DNA of 64,000 nt, from positions 1 through 64,000 of the forward strand of contig NZ_JACOFX010000017.1 in assembly GCF_014284125.1 (NCBI RefSeq), in the 5' to 3' direction. Below the pieces are notes generated by a model. It was not told the DNA's origin and ran no database searches. It was given only the letters and a program-made list of their open reading frames with translations. A program made the translations under genes and the position numbers. This stretch comes from Undibacterium umbellatum. GTDB lineage: Bacteria > Pseudomonadota > Gammaproteobacteria > Burkholderiales > Burkholderiaceae_D. Positions 53,628 through 63,102 of the stretch are shown one piece after another. Within the stretch, counting starts at the first letter, position 1; each line of letters starts with the position of its first letter.

Positions 53628-53851
53628 CGGTGAACGTGGCCAAATGGCAGCTATTGGAGATGCGCCAGCTTAGCTTTGCCGTGTGAAGTGTGTATGCGCT
53701 GGGTGTGAAGTGGCTGGAATAATGCGGGCAATTCCCATTCAAAGCGAAACAGGTCGTTCACATTCTCGTTTTCTGTCACTTCTGGTTTGATGGCTGCGCT
53801 TGCTCTTGACGCCGGGTGCTACACTGTTTTCCATTCAAATGTGGGGAAGCA

Positions 53852-54169
53852 ATGATGGGCAGTGGCGCAGGCAATTTCATTTTTAGTCTTTTTATCTACG
53901 TCTGGCTCTTGCCAATGACGCTGGGGGTTTTGCTTTCCCTGTATATTGCCGGCAAAGGAAATCGCCTGCTGTGGATAGTGCCCATGATCATACTCAGACT
54001 GCTGAGCGCGAAACTCTTGAATCTCATCGGCATAACAGGCCAGAAAAAAATGGATCTGCTGGCCCTGTCGTCTGAATGGATGATTGCAGCCATCCTTATC
54101 CTGGGTGCTTGCGGCTTCAGAGTTCTGATGATGCGCAGGAAAAAGAAAGTTGATGTACCGGCGACTTAA
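53852..54169 (+). CDS. Small membrane protein of unknown function
   Basis: 105 residues from ATG 53852 (GGGGAAG just upstream), with three predicted membrane helices (about residues 8-30, 37-60 and 76-95) and a basic C-terminal tail (MMRRKKKVDVPAT). No family is recognised. Convergent with the next membrane-protein gene. Confidence 0.6.
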   Translation: MMGSGAGNFIFSLFIYVWLLPMTLGVLLSLYIAGKGNRLLWIVPMIILRLLSAKLLNLIGITGQKKMDLLALSSEWMIAAILILGACGFRVLMMRRKKKVDVPAT

Positions 54170-54229
54170 ATCTCCAGGCTGACATACCTTACTTCCAGGA
54201 TTGCAAGCTCTGCGGTTTCAATGTAAGTC

Positions 54230-54649
54230 TCACCCCAGCTTGCGCCACGGATTCCCCTGCTTCTTGACATAATGGTGATAGACATAGGACCAAGGCATAA
54301 CAAGGTAGATCAGGACAACCGCGCCTATCGCCATCACATTGGGCAATAATTTTTCGTCGAATGTGCCATTCAGATAAAGCGGCAAAGGTACAGCGACTAA
54401 CCACATCGTTTTCCAGATCAGTTCCCACATCAGTATGGGCAACATCTGCAAAGGATAACGAATGCCTAAGGCGCAAAGTAACCAGAATGCGCCCATCATG
54501 CAGGTTTGCACACCATGAAAAAATCCCCAGGAAGCAATCGGTTTTTTCGATGCAAGTACTTCTGGCCATAATGTTAAAGCAAGTCCGACGACAACCAATA
54601 AATAGATGGCACGCAGTGCATAAAGTCGGATGTTGGAAATGTCGTTCAT
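54230..54649 (-). CDS. Four-helix membrane protein of unknown function
   Basis: 139 residues with four hydrophobic segments (about 10-28, 42-62, 70-90 and 100-122) and a basic tail (YHHYVKKQGNPWRKLG). It resembles small DoxX- or DUF-type integral membrane proteins in size, but I do not identify the family. It lies 51 bp upstream of nothing else on the strand and appears monocistronic. Confidence 0.6.
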   Translation of the reverse strand: MNDISNIRLYALRAIYLLVVVGLALTLWPEVLASKKPIASWGFFHGVQTCMMGAFWLLCALGIRYPLQMLPILMWELIWKTMWLVAVPLPLYLNGTFDEKLLPNVMAIGAVVLIYLVMPWSYVYHHYVKKQGNPWRKLG

Positions 54650-54700
54650 CGTGTAACTCCAAATTGCTTTCGTTAAAATTGACGTGTTAGCTCGAATAAA

Positions 54701-55708
54701 TTATTTAAGTGTTTTTAATTGTTCTTCCGCATCAGCACGTGCTTTTGGAGATAATAAGGGTGTGAAAGCAAGTGCTTTTTCGAAGGACGCAATGGCTTTA
54801 TTTTTGTCACCTAATGCCTGCCATGTTTTCCCCAACCGGTACAACACTGCTGCTGTCGCATCGATACTTAGGGATTTTTCCAATTGAGGCAGTGCTTCTT
54901 TTAATTTACCTTGTTCTTGTAATGATCTGCCAAGCCCAAGATAGGCGGCTGAAGAATCGGGGTAACGCTGAATCATTTCGCGAAACACTTTTTCTGCATC
55001 GGAAAATTTCTTCTCTTTGATCAATGCCAAACCTATCTCGACCAAGATAGCTGACTGCAATTGTGCCGCTGCCGGCGTAGCACTTGCATCGACCGACAAT
55101 GCGCCGGTGCGTGCTTTTTCCATATCGCCGTCCTTTAAATCAAACTTCGCCTGCAGTAATTTTGCAACTTCCGGGCTTAACTTTTTGGTCTCAAGGATCA
55201 GTTCTTTGGCCTTGGAATTACTACCACCCAGAAAGCCCGGCACCTCCAAATAAAAGGACATGAGCGAACTGGCCGCGATAAAATTCCTGGGGTCCAGTTC
55301 AATCGCTTTCTTGTACGAATCGCGAATTTTTCCTATCGAGCTGATGCCAGGCATCATGCCACCTTTTTCTGCTCTGGCACCCAGTACATTGCCTAGTGCT
55401 TCATGACATTCAGAATTTTTTGGATTACCCGCGATGCATTGTTCTGCGATTTTCACGCCCTCATCGAAACGAGTCGCTTTAGTTTCGATTAAAATTAAAT
55501 CAATCCTGGCTAGCAAAGCATCGGCATCATTCGCGTTGCTTGCGAGTTTGCTACTGACTGCACGTTCAACTTCGGCATATTTCTTTGCTTTGATGAGTGA
55601 GGTGTATTCATGTCCCTGAGCTGATTGCATGCTAAACACTGACGTCAACAGCAGTGCCAATATGCCAGACCGACCTGGTGAGAAGTGAGAACGTGCGGAG
55701 CGACTCAT
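54701..55708 (-). CDS. Periplasmic TPR-repeat protein
   Basis: 335 residues from ATG 55708 (AGGA 8 bases upstream). Signal peptide with cleavage near SAQG-HEYTS. The rest is helical, with TPR-like units such as CHEALGNVLGARAEKGGMMP, KKFSDAEKVFREMIQRYPDS, SAAYLGLGRSLQEQGKLKEA and VLYRLGKTWQALGDKNKAIA. It probably works as a periplasmic scaffold; no partner can be named. It is located downstream of the LytS/LytTR pair on the same strand, but a terminator separates them. Confidence 0.75.
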   Translation of the reverse strand: MSRSARSHFSPGRSGILALLLTSVFSMQSAQGHEYTSLIKAKKYAEVERAVSSKLASNANDADALLARIDLILIETKATRFDEGVKIAEQCIAGNPKNSECHEALGNVLGARAEKGGMMPGISSIGKIRDSYKKAIELDPRNFIAASSLMSFYLEVPGFLGGSNSKAKELILETKKLSPEVAKLLQAKFDLKDGDMEKARTGALSVDASATPAAAQLQSAILVEIGLALIKEKKFSDAEKVFREMIQRYPDSSAAYLGLGRSLQEQGKLKEALPQLEKSLSIDATAAVLYRLGKTWQALGDKNKAIASFEKALAFTPLLSPKARADAEEQLKTLK

Positions 55709-56000
55709 AATAATGTCCTGAATGAAATGGGTGAAGATCTGGCGTTTCCGCTTGACCGAAGAAGCCCACATCATTCGTGAGGTATCTTCAAATCGTGATC
55801 GATGCTGAAGTATCCTGTTTTCAACTGACGGGATCGAGCAGAAAAAGACGAACGACGGTCTGGTGATCCTGAGTGACGGAAAAACGTCTGTGCCTTACAT
55901 TTGCGTGTAAGGACGACTCTTTTTGATTGGTGGCGCTAGCAGTCTTTTGGATGCAGAAAGCTGAGTCAGCGTGCACGCCCCTCTGGGGAGCCTAAAGAAA
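55709..56000. other. Spacer upstream of the TPR gene
   Basis: About 290 bp (352 bp counting the terminator and tail up to 56060), with no gene. A LytTR-type repeat pair was looked for but not found with confidence. Confidence 0.3.
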
Positions 56001-56023
56001 AACCACGTTCTTTGAACGTGGTT
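56001..56023 (-). terminator. Terminator after the LytTR regulator gene
   Basis: The stem AACCACGTTC / GAACGTGGTT with a 3-base loop is followed on the minus strand by TTTTCTTT. It lies about 38 bp after the regulator stop. Confidence 0.8.
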
Positions 56024-56060
56024 CATTGACTTCTGACCTGGAATAACCGTGGCTCTGTAC

Positions 56061-56846
56061 TTACATTTGTTTGAAATGATGCAAATAACTGCGGCTCACT
56101 GGCAGTTTTTCAGTCCGTCCTTTCATCGACACGGTGGCTGTTTCGTTCTCGCCACGCGTTACATGGCAGACCTTGTTCATATTCACCACCACCGAGCGAT
56201 GTATTTGAACAAAGTGGGTGCCATCCAGTTGAACGAGTAGCTCTCTTAGTGAGGTGCGTATCAGTGCTTCTGCAACTTTGCCTTCATCATCACGCCAGGC
56301 AATTTGTGTGTATTTTTCATCAGAGCGCAAGAAGTCAATATCTTCGACTGGAATCAGGCGTACAGACTGTCCTATCGACGCTTTAATCCAGCGTAAAGGT
56401 TCTGGCGCTGTTTTCCTTTGCAAGCGCGCCTCCAGTTTATCCAATAGCACGTCGATGTCAGGCGCTTCGTGAGCAGCGCCTAAACGCTCACGCACCCGCA
56501 TCACGGTCTCGACCAGTCGTGCCTGATCGACGGGTTTGACCAAATAGTCCAAAGCCCCTTGCGCAAAAGCCTCTACCGCATATTCGCTATAGGCCGTCAC
56601 AAAGACCAGGTGCGCACCGCGACCAATCTGGCGCGCTACGTCGATACCCGATATTCCCGGCATATGGATGTCGAGAAAACACACGCTGGGTTTAAGCTCC
56701 TTAAATAGTTCTAGCGCTTCACGTCCATTGCGCGCTAGTGCCACGATCTCCAATTCTGGCCAGGTCTCAGAGAGCAAGCGCGCCAGCGAGCTACGCAATA
56801 AAGGTTCATCGTCAGCAATTAATGCCGTTGGTCGGGTTGGTTTCAT
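56061..56846 (-). CDS. LytTR-family response regulator (AlgR/LytR type)
   Basis: 261 residues. The receiver domain (1-125) holds the acidic pair ALIADDEPLL, the phospho-acceptor Asp in CFLDIHMPGISG, and the Thr/Lys switch residues (VTAYSEYAVEAF; YLVKPVD). The C-terminal LytTR DNA-binding domain (about 150-258) has IDFLRSDEKYTQI, THFVQIHRSVVVNMNKV and KLPVSRSYLHHF. It starts 2 bp after the histidine kinase gene, forming a two-component pair. Such systems often regulate envelope, fimbrial or nutrient-stress genes. Confidence 0.93.
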   Translation of the reverse strand: MKPTRPTALIADDEPLLRSSLARLLSETWPELEIVALARNGREALELFKELKPSVCFLDIHMPGISGIDVARQIGRGAHLVFVTAYSEYAVEAFAQGALDYLVKPVDQARLVETVMRVRERLGAAHEAPDIDVLLDKLEARLQRKTAPEPLRWIKASIGQSVRLIPVEDIDFLRSDEKYTQIAWRDDEGKVAEALIRTSLRELLVQLDGTHFVQIHRSVVVNMNKVCHVTRGENETATVSMKGRTEKLPVSRSYLHHFKQM

Positions 56847-56848
56847 TG

Positions 56849-57970
56849 TTACGCCCCCTTGGACGAAATTGTTGTTGCGGCTTGCATTTGGGTCGGGAAA
56901 TCAATTTCTGCAAGAAAGCCATGCGGTTCGAGCGAAGTCAGACTCAGGTGCGCTTGATTTGAAAATAATAATTGCAGACGTTCGCGCAAATTCGCCAAAC
57001 CAGTTCCTAGTCCCTGACTACCCTGGCCACCTTGATTGGCGCCCAGCCCAATACCAGTGTCACTCACTTGCGCTATACAGCGTTCGCCTTTGATCCGCAC
57101 CGTGACATTAATTTCGCCACCTTCTTCACTCGGGTCAATGCCGTGCCGCACCGCGTTTTCCACCAGTGTCAGCAGAGTCATGGGCGGACATTGCACCTTT
57201 AATGCAGCCTCATCGACCTTGATTGAAAATTGCATTCGATCAGGCATACGCATGTGCATCAATTCAAGGTAAGCACGTACCAATTCTAACTCTTGTCCCA
57301 GCGTCGTGGCAGCGTTATTCAGGTTTGGGACAGCAGCGCGTAAATAGGCGATCAAACTATTCAAGACCTGTGATGCCTGATCAGATTGGGAATCCACCAG
57401 TTCACGCACGTTAGCCAGGGTATTGAACAAAAAATGGGGTTCCACTTGTGCCTGTAATAAACGCAGACGTGAATCAAGTGCGTCTCTTGCGAACTCACTA
57501 CGCTCCAACTCAAACGATAAAGCCTGGCGCTGTGCCTGATCATTGATATGGCGATACAAGGCCGACATCGCTATCCATGGCGAAAATAACAGACCAGCAC
57601 CGATCATTTCTCCGAATCCTGACAATTTCGACTTAGTTTCGTACCAGGGAACGGGGTCTCCTAAGGTGGTCAGCGTATAAGCGATCGCCGCTGCAAACGG
57701 CACCACAATTGCCACAGCAGCAATCTGAAGTACCCAGCGTGCCATCCAGCCTGGTAATCGCTTCGGCCAGCGTTCGAAAAGACCGAATACGGTCAATTGC
57801 ATCATGGCTATCATGACCAAACGGACAAATATCGTAATCCACCATGCAGACCAGGTCATTTTCATTAAAATGCTCAGAATGAGGCAGGCAAAAAGAACCA
57901 CCTTGACCCGTTTCCAGGCATACATAGCAGGTAGTGCTGAGGTAGTGCTATTTGACTCTTGATTATTCAT
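56849..57970 (-). CDS. LytS-type sensor histidine kinase
   Basis: 373 residues from ATG 57970. Four hydrophobic segments form an N-terminal membrane sensor domain (about residues 25-150). The His_kinase domain has QAQVEPHFLFNTLANVREL, with the phospho-acceptor His, then the ATP-binding N box (LVENAVRHGI) and G boxes (AQVSDTGIGLGANQGG, GTGLANLRERL). A long in-frame extension upstream of 57970 is unlikely to be translated. It is paired with the LytTR regulator gene directly downstream; the signal is unknown. Confidence 0.9.
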   Translation of the reverse strand: MNNQESNSTTSALPAMYAWKRVKVVLFACLILSILMKMTWSAWWITIFVRLVMIAMMQLTVFGLFERWPKRLPGWMARWVLQIAAVAIVVPFAAAIAYTLTTLGDPVPWYETKSKLSGFGEMIGAGLLFSPWIAMSALYRHINDQAQRQALSFELERSEFARDALDSRLRLLQAQVEPHFLFNTLANVRELVDSQSDQASQVLNSLIAYLRAAVPNLNNAATTLGQELELVRAYLELMHMRMPDRMQFSIKVDEAALKVQCPPMTLLTLVENAVRHGIDPSEEGGEINVTVRIKGERCIAQVSDTGIGLGANQGGQGSQGLGTGLANLRERLQLLFSNQAHLSLTSLEPHGFLAEIDFPTQMQAATTISSKGA

Positions 57971-58194
57971 GGTTGCCACTTTAAAAAATGAAAATTTGCC
58001 ACACAAGTAGTGCGACTGACAGCGCTCATCTGACCTTCTCCAAGACAAATGATGTGACCAACAAGCGAAGAATATAAGCAGCTTACACTGCAAAGCAAAC
58101 ACAGGAAACTCTTTGTGATCAAGCACGTTTTCCTTAGTTTGAGTCACGTTTTGCTGCGATGAAGTACAGATGACTTCTAGCAAAATGCGCAAGG

Positions 58195-58425
58195 CTTCAC
58201 ATGAAAATCGCCTGCCAGCCAGCCGCTGGCATGATCAGATTATCTTTGGCTTTGGCAACAAATTTGGCGCAGTGGGCTTTGTTTTTGAGGGGGCGGTAGC
58301 ATCACTGTTGGCAGGTAGTTGCTGCTCTTTACTGCCTTGGACCAGCACAGCCTGGTTTTGCCATGCGTAGCAAATACCTTTGCTATTCACCAAAGGCATG
58401 AACAGGCGCAGAAATCTGTAGCCGC
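58195..58425 (-). pseudogene. Frame-damaged partial copy of the 61318-62136 gene (C-terminal part)
   Basis: The minus strand encodes FLRLFMPLVNSKGICYAWQN and GSKEQQLPANSD, matching the C-terminal part of the protein encoded at 61318-62136 (LRLFMPSVNSIGICYAGQN, GSEEQQLPANSD). After that a one-base shift throws the rest out of frame. At the DNA level the match runs on to CGCCTGCCAGCCAGCCGCTG (about 58206), and a few codons are missing. Only about the last 75 codons were copied, and they have no start signal. It lies 3 kb from the intact gene. Confidence 0.75.
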
Positions 58426-58651
58426 CACGGCATTGAAAGCAGCCATGCAAGAAGAAAAACCTACTGAAAAATTTGCAAAAAAAGCACTCCCACCCATGCG
58501 TTGATACCGCATCGGATACTTATTGACTGACTTACCGCCGGGCCGCCCGTAGCGTTTTACGCCAGCACAGGACACGACGCATCAATACGCGAAGGCAGCG
58601 CTGCTGACAGCACATTTCTCCATCACAACCCCGCCACGACGGTTATGATTG
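58426..58651. other. Spacer between pseudogene fragment and serine hydrolase gene
   Basis: No gene seen. There is no convincing terminator hairpin with a T-run. It may include more decayed sequence. Confidence 0.3.
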
Positions 58652-60343
58652 TTAATCCCCATCACGCGGCCCGGGCATGTTGCGGCCACTCTGGTGCAGC
58701 ACCAGGCCACTGATCTTTCCATTGGCCTGACGCTGGAAGCTCAGTTGCGCATCGACGTCTTTCAGGAAGAATTTGTCTGCAGCCTCGGCATAGATGGGAT
58801 TGCTGCCCTGTCCCGTTGCCTGGGCATATAACTGACCGGATTGCTCACTGATGATGAGCTTGAAACCGGGGGCGAGGGTGTAGCTACCCACATATTGTTT
58901 GAGTTGCTCTGCGGGGAGTGTGATCTCTGCGCGTTTGGCGGCCTCTGTCGCCAGCTCACCTATGCGGTGCGCTGGCGAGGCATGGCCATTCTGGTGCAGG
59001 GTCAACGACTGTATCTTGCCACTGGCATCGCGTTCAAATTGCAGGCTGGCCTCGACGATTTTATAGAAGAACTCGTCTTTCTTGCGCGGGAAGATAGCGG
59101 CCCTCTCCTGCCCGCTGAGTTGCGCCAGCAAGCCGTCTGGCCCGGCGCTGATGCTGAGGATGGCACCGGGCGCAAGCTGGTAACGGCCTGTGTACTCCTG
59201 CAATTGTTGTGCACTAAGTTTTTTTTCGTTCACATTGCTGGTATCGGCTGCTGGCATTGCTGGTAACAGGGCTGCCATACCTATGTCATCAACATTGACG
59301 GCTGCATTTGCCAGCACAACGACACCGCGCTGGCCATCTGCAGTAAAACCGATGAAGGATGCATAACCACCCGTCATGCCGTTATGCAAGACCACAGTCT
59401 GACCGCGCACGCTTTGCACATGCCAGGCCAGGCCTATCTGCAAACCCGGCGTGCCGGTAGGGCGTTGTGCCTGTTGCACCAGTTGCAAGCCAGCAGGTAC
59501 TTTGACATTGGCACTGTGCATGTGTGCCTGCAAATAGCGCAGCATATCCTGTGCGCTGGATCGCAAAGCACCTGCACCTGCGAGTGTGGGCATGTCCCAG
59601 TTGGCGACAGTCTTGCCTTGTGCATCATGACCAGTCGCCAGATTAGCTTGCATGGAGGCAGTCAAGGCGATGCCGGTGTCTGCCATGCCTAGCGGCTTGG
59701 CAATGCGTTCTTGCACCAGTTCTGCATAAGACTTGCCCGCACGTGCAGATAGTGCCTGGCTCAGCAAGCCAAAGCCGAGGTTGGAATACTCATACTTTGC
59801 GCCTGGCGTGCGTGTCAGTTGATAGCGGTGCAAGAAGTCGCGCAGATTGCTCTCGGTGTAATCGGCGTACGGGTTGTCCGGTCGCTTGGGCATGAGATTG
59901 GCAGGCAGACGTGGCAAGGCCGAAGTCTGGGTAGCAAGGTCCAGCAGAGTGATGGCGCGGCCCTGATAATGCGGTATGGAATATGCAGGCAGTAAGCTTG
60001 CCACTGCATCGTCCAGCTTGAGCTCGCCACGCATCTGCATGTCTGCCAGTAGCAATGCCGTAAAGGTTTTGCTGACTGAGCCTATTTCAAAGACCGTACT
60101 GGCATCTGGCAGATGCGGCTGTGCTTTACCGCTTGTACCGCCTGCACCATTTGTGACCAGACCAAAGCCCTGTATTTTTTGCTCCTGCCCATTCACAGTC
60201 ACGACGACCAGACCAGGAATGGCAGCATTGCTGACGCGGGCCGTGGCGACTTTTTGTACGGTGGCTGTGTAGTCTTCTGCTGCAGCGACCGGCTCAAGAA
60301 TGAGGAGACTACATACCGCGAGCAGGGCTGAAGAGATTTTCAT
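58652..60343 (-). CDS. Periplasmic serine hydrolase (class C beta-lactamase-like) with two C-terminal repeats
   Basis: 563 residues with a signal peptide (cleavage near VAA-AEDY). The beta-lactamase-like domain (30-385) has the active-site SXXK in IGSVSKTFTAL, the YXN in YEYSNLGFGL and the third motif in VVLHNGMTGG. Then follow two related C-terminal beta-sheet units, of DUF3471 type: LSAQQLQEYTGRYQLAPGA (about 395-470) and LPAEQLKQYVGSYTLAPGF (about 485-560), each ending with a LTLHQNG / LVLHQSG segment. Such proteins are peptidases or esterases; true beta-lactamase activity is unproven. Confidence 0.88.
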   Translation of the reverse strand: MKISSALLAVCSLLILEPVAAAEDYTATVQKVATARVSNAAIPGLVVVTVNGQEQKIQGFGLVTNGAGGTSGKAQPHLPDASTVFEIGSVSKTFTALLLADMQMRGELKLDDAVASLLPAYSIPHYQGRAITLLDLATQTSALPRLPANLMPKRPDNPYADYTESNLRDFLHRYQLTRTPGAKYEYSNLGFGLLSQALSARAGKSYAELVQERIAKPLGMADTGIALTASMQANLATGHDAQGKTVANWDMPTLAGAGALRSSAQDMLRYLQAHMHSANVKVPAGLQLVQQAQRPTGTPGLQIGLAWHVQSVRGQTVVLHNGMTGGYASFIGFTADGQRGVVVLANAAVNVDDIGMAALLPAMPAADTSNVNEKKLSAQQLQEYTGRYQLAPGAILSISAGPDGLLAQLSGQERAAIFPRKKDEFFYKIVEASLQFERDASGKIQSLTLHQNGHASPAHRIGELATEAAKRAEITLPAEQLKQYVGSYTLAPGFKLIISEQSGQLYAQATGQGSNPIYAEAADKFFLKDVDAQLSFQRQANGKISGLVLHQSGRNMPGPRDGD

Positions 60344-60623
60344 AAAAATTCCTATAGAGATTCAAGCACTACAAAGGATTATGTCGTCCGGCGCATACGA
60401 TGCGGTAGAAACCGGCAGCGCGATGATTTTCAAAAGATGATCATAGTACAATAATTAACAAAAAAAGTACTTTAGATACATTTAACACCAGTCAGCGCGA
60501 ACAGATTTTTTGCATCCAATGAAAAATTTGAAAAGTTAACTTGTCAATGACATACTCACGACAAAATTTCCGTCTCGTTCAGATTTCTGTGCTGAGACAT
60601 AGACTTCATACCTGGATCTCACC

Positions 60624-61184
60624 ATGCAAAAAGTAAAAGTCTTCCTGAGTGCTGCCGTGCTGATCAGCATCCACCAGATCGCCTGCGCGCAATTGCTGGC
60701 TTATAATAATAAGGAACAGATTCTTGGGGCTGCGGCTATATCGCCTGAATCTGGCGGGAAGCTATTAGAGAAACTAGTTTTGCGCTGCTCACAGTATGGA
60801 GATACCACCCGGCTTGCAGGCGAAACCGCAATGAATGCATGGAAGCAAAGACACCAGAATTACCTAGACGAAAACAAGATCGTCCAACAGGAGATTATGG
60901 CATTTGTCGAACGGGCTACGGTTCCAGAAGCGCAAAAAAAAGACCTCAGAGATACATTTGAAACAGGTACCAAAAATATAATTGATGCTCAGTTCAAAGC
61001 GATGGAAGCACCAATCTCTGCAATGCCTCAAGTTCAACAGAAAGTATCCATCTGCATGTCTTACTTCGATTCAGTCAATGCAGGAAAACTGGACTTAAAA
61101 AATAATGATCCTGTAGTCACAAAATTTCTTGACGAACGCATTAACACACGAAAAAAGAAACTTAACGACCAGAGTCCACAATAA
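60624..61184 (+). CDS. Secreted hypothetical protein
   Basis: 186 residues with a signal peptide (cleavage near CA-QLLAY). The mature part is mostly helical and charged, with one Cys in LVLRCSQYG and one in KVSICMSYF, a possible disulfide. I recognise no family. It is divergent from the serine hydrolase gene (280 bp between them) and convergent with the next gene. Confidence 0.6.
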   Translation: MQKVKVFLSAAVLISIHQIACAQLLAYNNKEQILGAAAISPESGGKLLEKLVLRCSQYGDTTRLAGETAMNAWKQRHQNYLDENKIVQQEIMAFVERATVPEAQKKDLRDTFETGTKNIIDAQFKAMEAPISAMPQVQQKVSICMSYFDSVNAGKLDLKNNDPVVTKFLDERINTRKKKLNDQSPQ

Positions 61185-61317
61185 ACTCTGCTCGTACGTT
61201 TGTTATCTTTAAGTGTAGACTCCACGAACAGCCTGGGTGCAGTTATTATCACAGTCAGCTCCTTGGTTACAACACCTTTATTCATCTCAGTCCAGGCTTT
61301 TTCACGGCAGGTCGTGC

Positions 61318-62136
61318 TCACATGAATATCGCCTGCCAGCCAGCCGCTGGCATGATCAGATTATCTTTGGCATTTGCCACATCTTTAGCGACAAATTTGG
61401 CGCAGTGGACTTTGTTCTTGAGAGGGTCGGTTCCATCACTGTTGGCGGGCAGTTGCTGCTCTTCACTGCCTTTGACGAGCACAGTCTGGTTTTGCCCTGC
61501 GTAGCAAATACCTATGCTATTCACTGAAGGCATGAACAGGCGCAAATACCAGGGCACCAGTTCTTTGATGGCCAATTGTGCAGCGTCGATACTCTCGCTG
61601 ATGTCGGCATATTTAAAGACATCCTTGGGTAACTTGGGCACCAGCAGGACATGGGCCTCCATCGAACCTTTTTTCTGGTTGGTGACAAATTCAGCACCCT
61701 CGGCATAGGCTACCGGGTCCAGAGGTACGGCAATGTAACCTGTTGATGAGATGTCCAGTTTTTTTCGCGTTTCTTTACTGTCGAGGTAAATATCCAGATT
61801 GGGGATAGGCGCATGGGTCTTGTTTGAGATGACGCGGATCAGAATTTCCACCTTGTCCTTGCTGGCCGCCCTTACTTTGGAAATCAGCTCATAGGCGGTT
61901 TTATAAGGCAGGATGGCCGGGTCTCTGACGGCTTTGACTTCGACGCTGGGCAGCTCGTCAGTGGCCTCTGCTGCACTGGCCGAACTCGCCGAACTCGCCG
62001 AATTTGCTGAGCTGGCAGCAACTGCATTGGTGTGGGCAGTGCCCTGTGCCTGAGATGGGCTGATCATGACCAGCGACGCTAGCATCAACGCGAGCATGGC
62101 GGCATAAGGGGTGGGGGTAGTAACAACAGCACGCAT
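61318..62136 (-). CDS. Secreted hypothetical protein with Ala/Ser-rich linker
   Basis: 272 residues from ATG 62136 (AGG 6 bases upstream). The signal peptide ends near SQA-QGTAH. An Ala/Ser-rich stretch follows (about residues 35-60), encoded partly by a tandem 9-base repeat near 61978-62000. The main part includes LPSVEVKAVRDPAILPYKTA, PIPNLDIYLDSKETRKKLDI (possible beta-sandwich) and a C-terminal part with two Cys (GICYAG, VHCAKF). No family recognised. A partial, frame-damaged copy of its C-terminal end lies at 58195-58425. Confidence 0.65.
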   Translation of the reverse strand: MRAVVTTPTPYAAMLALMLASLVMISPSQAQGTAHTNAVAASSANSASSASSASAAEATDELPSVEVKAVRDPAILPYKTAYELISKVRAASKDKVEILIRVISNKTHAPIPNLDIYLDSKETRKKLDISSTGYIAVPLDPVAYAEGAEFVTNQKKGSMEAHVLLVPKLPKDVFKYADISESIDAAQLAIKELVPWYLRLFMPSVNSIGICYAGQNQTVLVKGSEEQQLPANSDGTDPLKNKVHCAKFVAKDVANAKDNLIMPAAGWQAIFM

Positions 62137-62367
62137 GGAGAACCTGTCCTTGAATTTGATCCTGCTGACCAGGGATGTACCAGCCCTGCCCATCAGTAAC
62201 TACCTGCGGCCAGCAAAGAATGATGCTGGCAGACACAAGCAAAACACGAGTTCAAAGTGTCCCCCACTTTTGCGTGTGGGTGCTATATTTTTGAACAAAG
62301 CATCATGATGCTATACCAAAGGTATTGAAAAGCAGAACCAAATTCAGGTTATTTTGCCTGCAAGCAT

Positions 62368-62961
62368 TTATTTAATCTCGACTGCCTCTACCCGTATCAG
62401 TTCACAGGCACCGGCCCCTGTGTCTTCCCTGGTCAGGGAAGAGCGCCAGCGCCAGCCATCGGCTGCTTTGGCCTCGACGAGTTGGCCCTTGATCCTGACG
62501 ACCTGACCTACGCGCACCTCTTTCAAGGCTTTTTCCACCGCTGAGGTAGTGGGGATCAAATGCATATTTGCGCTATGACTAGCAATTTCAGAGGCTGGGC
62601 GGGGTGGTTCTTTTTCCCATCGATAAAAATAGAAGCGGTTGCTCTGCCCTATCGATAGTTTGTCCAGCACGGCAGTATCTGACATGGCCCCCCAACCCAG
62701 CGCCAGGTCAACCGGGGCAAGTTGGGCTTCGCGGTCAGAAGAATACGTCTGCTTCGAGAGTACCCTTGCTTCGACGGTAAAGTCTGCCAGGGCTGTCAGA
62801 TTGTAATTGTTTTGTTCATAGACCGTGCCCTTGCTAAGCATGGTTTGGACAGGATCATTGGGGGCAATGCTGCCAGGCGGCACCGGCAAGGGCCGGTTGC
62901 GCCAGTGCTGGACTGCGAAGATCAGGATGATTGCGGCCAGTAGCCATTTCCAAAAGGACAT
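62368..62961 (-). CDS. Membrane-anchored hypothetical protein
   Basis: 197 residues. One N-terminal hydrophobic helix (MSFWKWLLAAIILIFAVQHW) probably serves as anchor or uncleaved signal. The remainder, with LADFTVEARVLSKQTY, APVDLALGWGAMSD and VRVGQVVRIKGQLVEAKAAD, is beta-rich and recalls an OB-fold. The family is not recognised. A short gap (231 bp) separates it from the upstream end of the gene at 62136. Confidence 0.6.
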   Translation of the reverse strand: MSFWKWLLAAIILIFAVQHWRNRPLPVPPGSIAPNDPVQTMLSKGTVYEQNNYNLTALADFTVEARVLSKQTYSSDREAQLAPVDLALGWGAMSDTAVLDKLSIGQSNRFYFYRWEKEPPRPASEIASHSANMHLIPTTSAVEKALKEVRVGQVVRIKGQLVEAKAADGWRWRSSLTREDTGAGACELIRVEAVEIK

Positions 62962-63102
62962 AGGGATCTAGACCTGTGTATTTGCACAAGATTTCACAAA
63001 ATATTTAAGACTTGCATCTTATTCGAAATTGTTTCTCAGGTATATTGTCTGCATCACAACTCAAGCAACGCTGCATATCATGCACCGGACTACACATGTA
63101 CC

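Noticed and set aside
57971..58192. N-terminal extension of the sensor kinase
   Set aside because: It has no ribosome binding site and would put 74 residues, several of them Cys, before a normal membrane domain.
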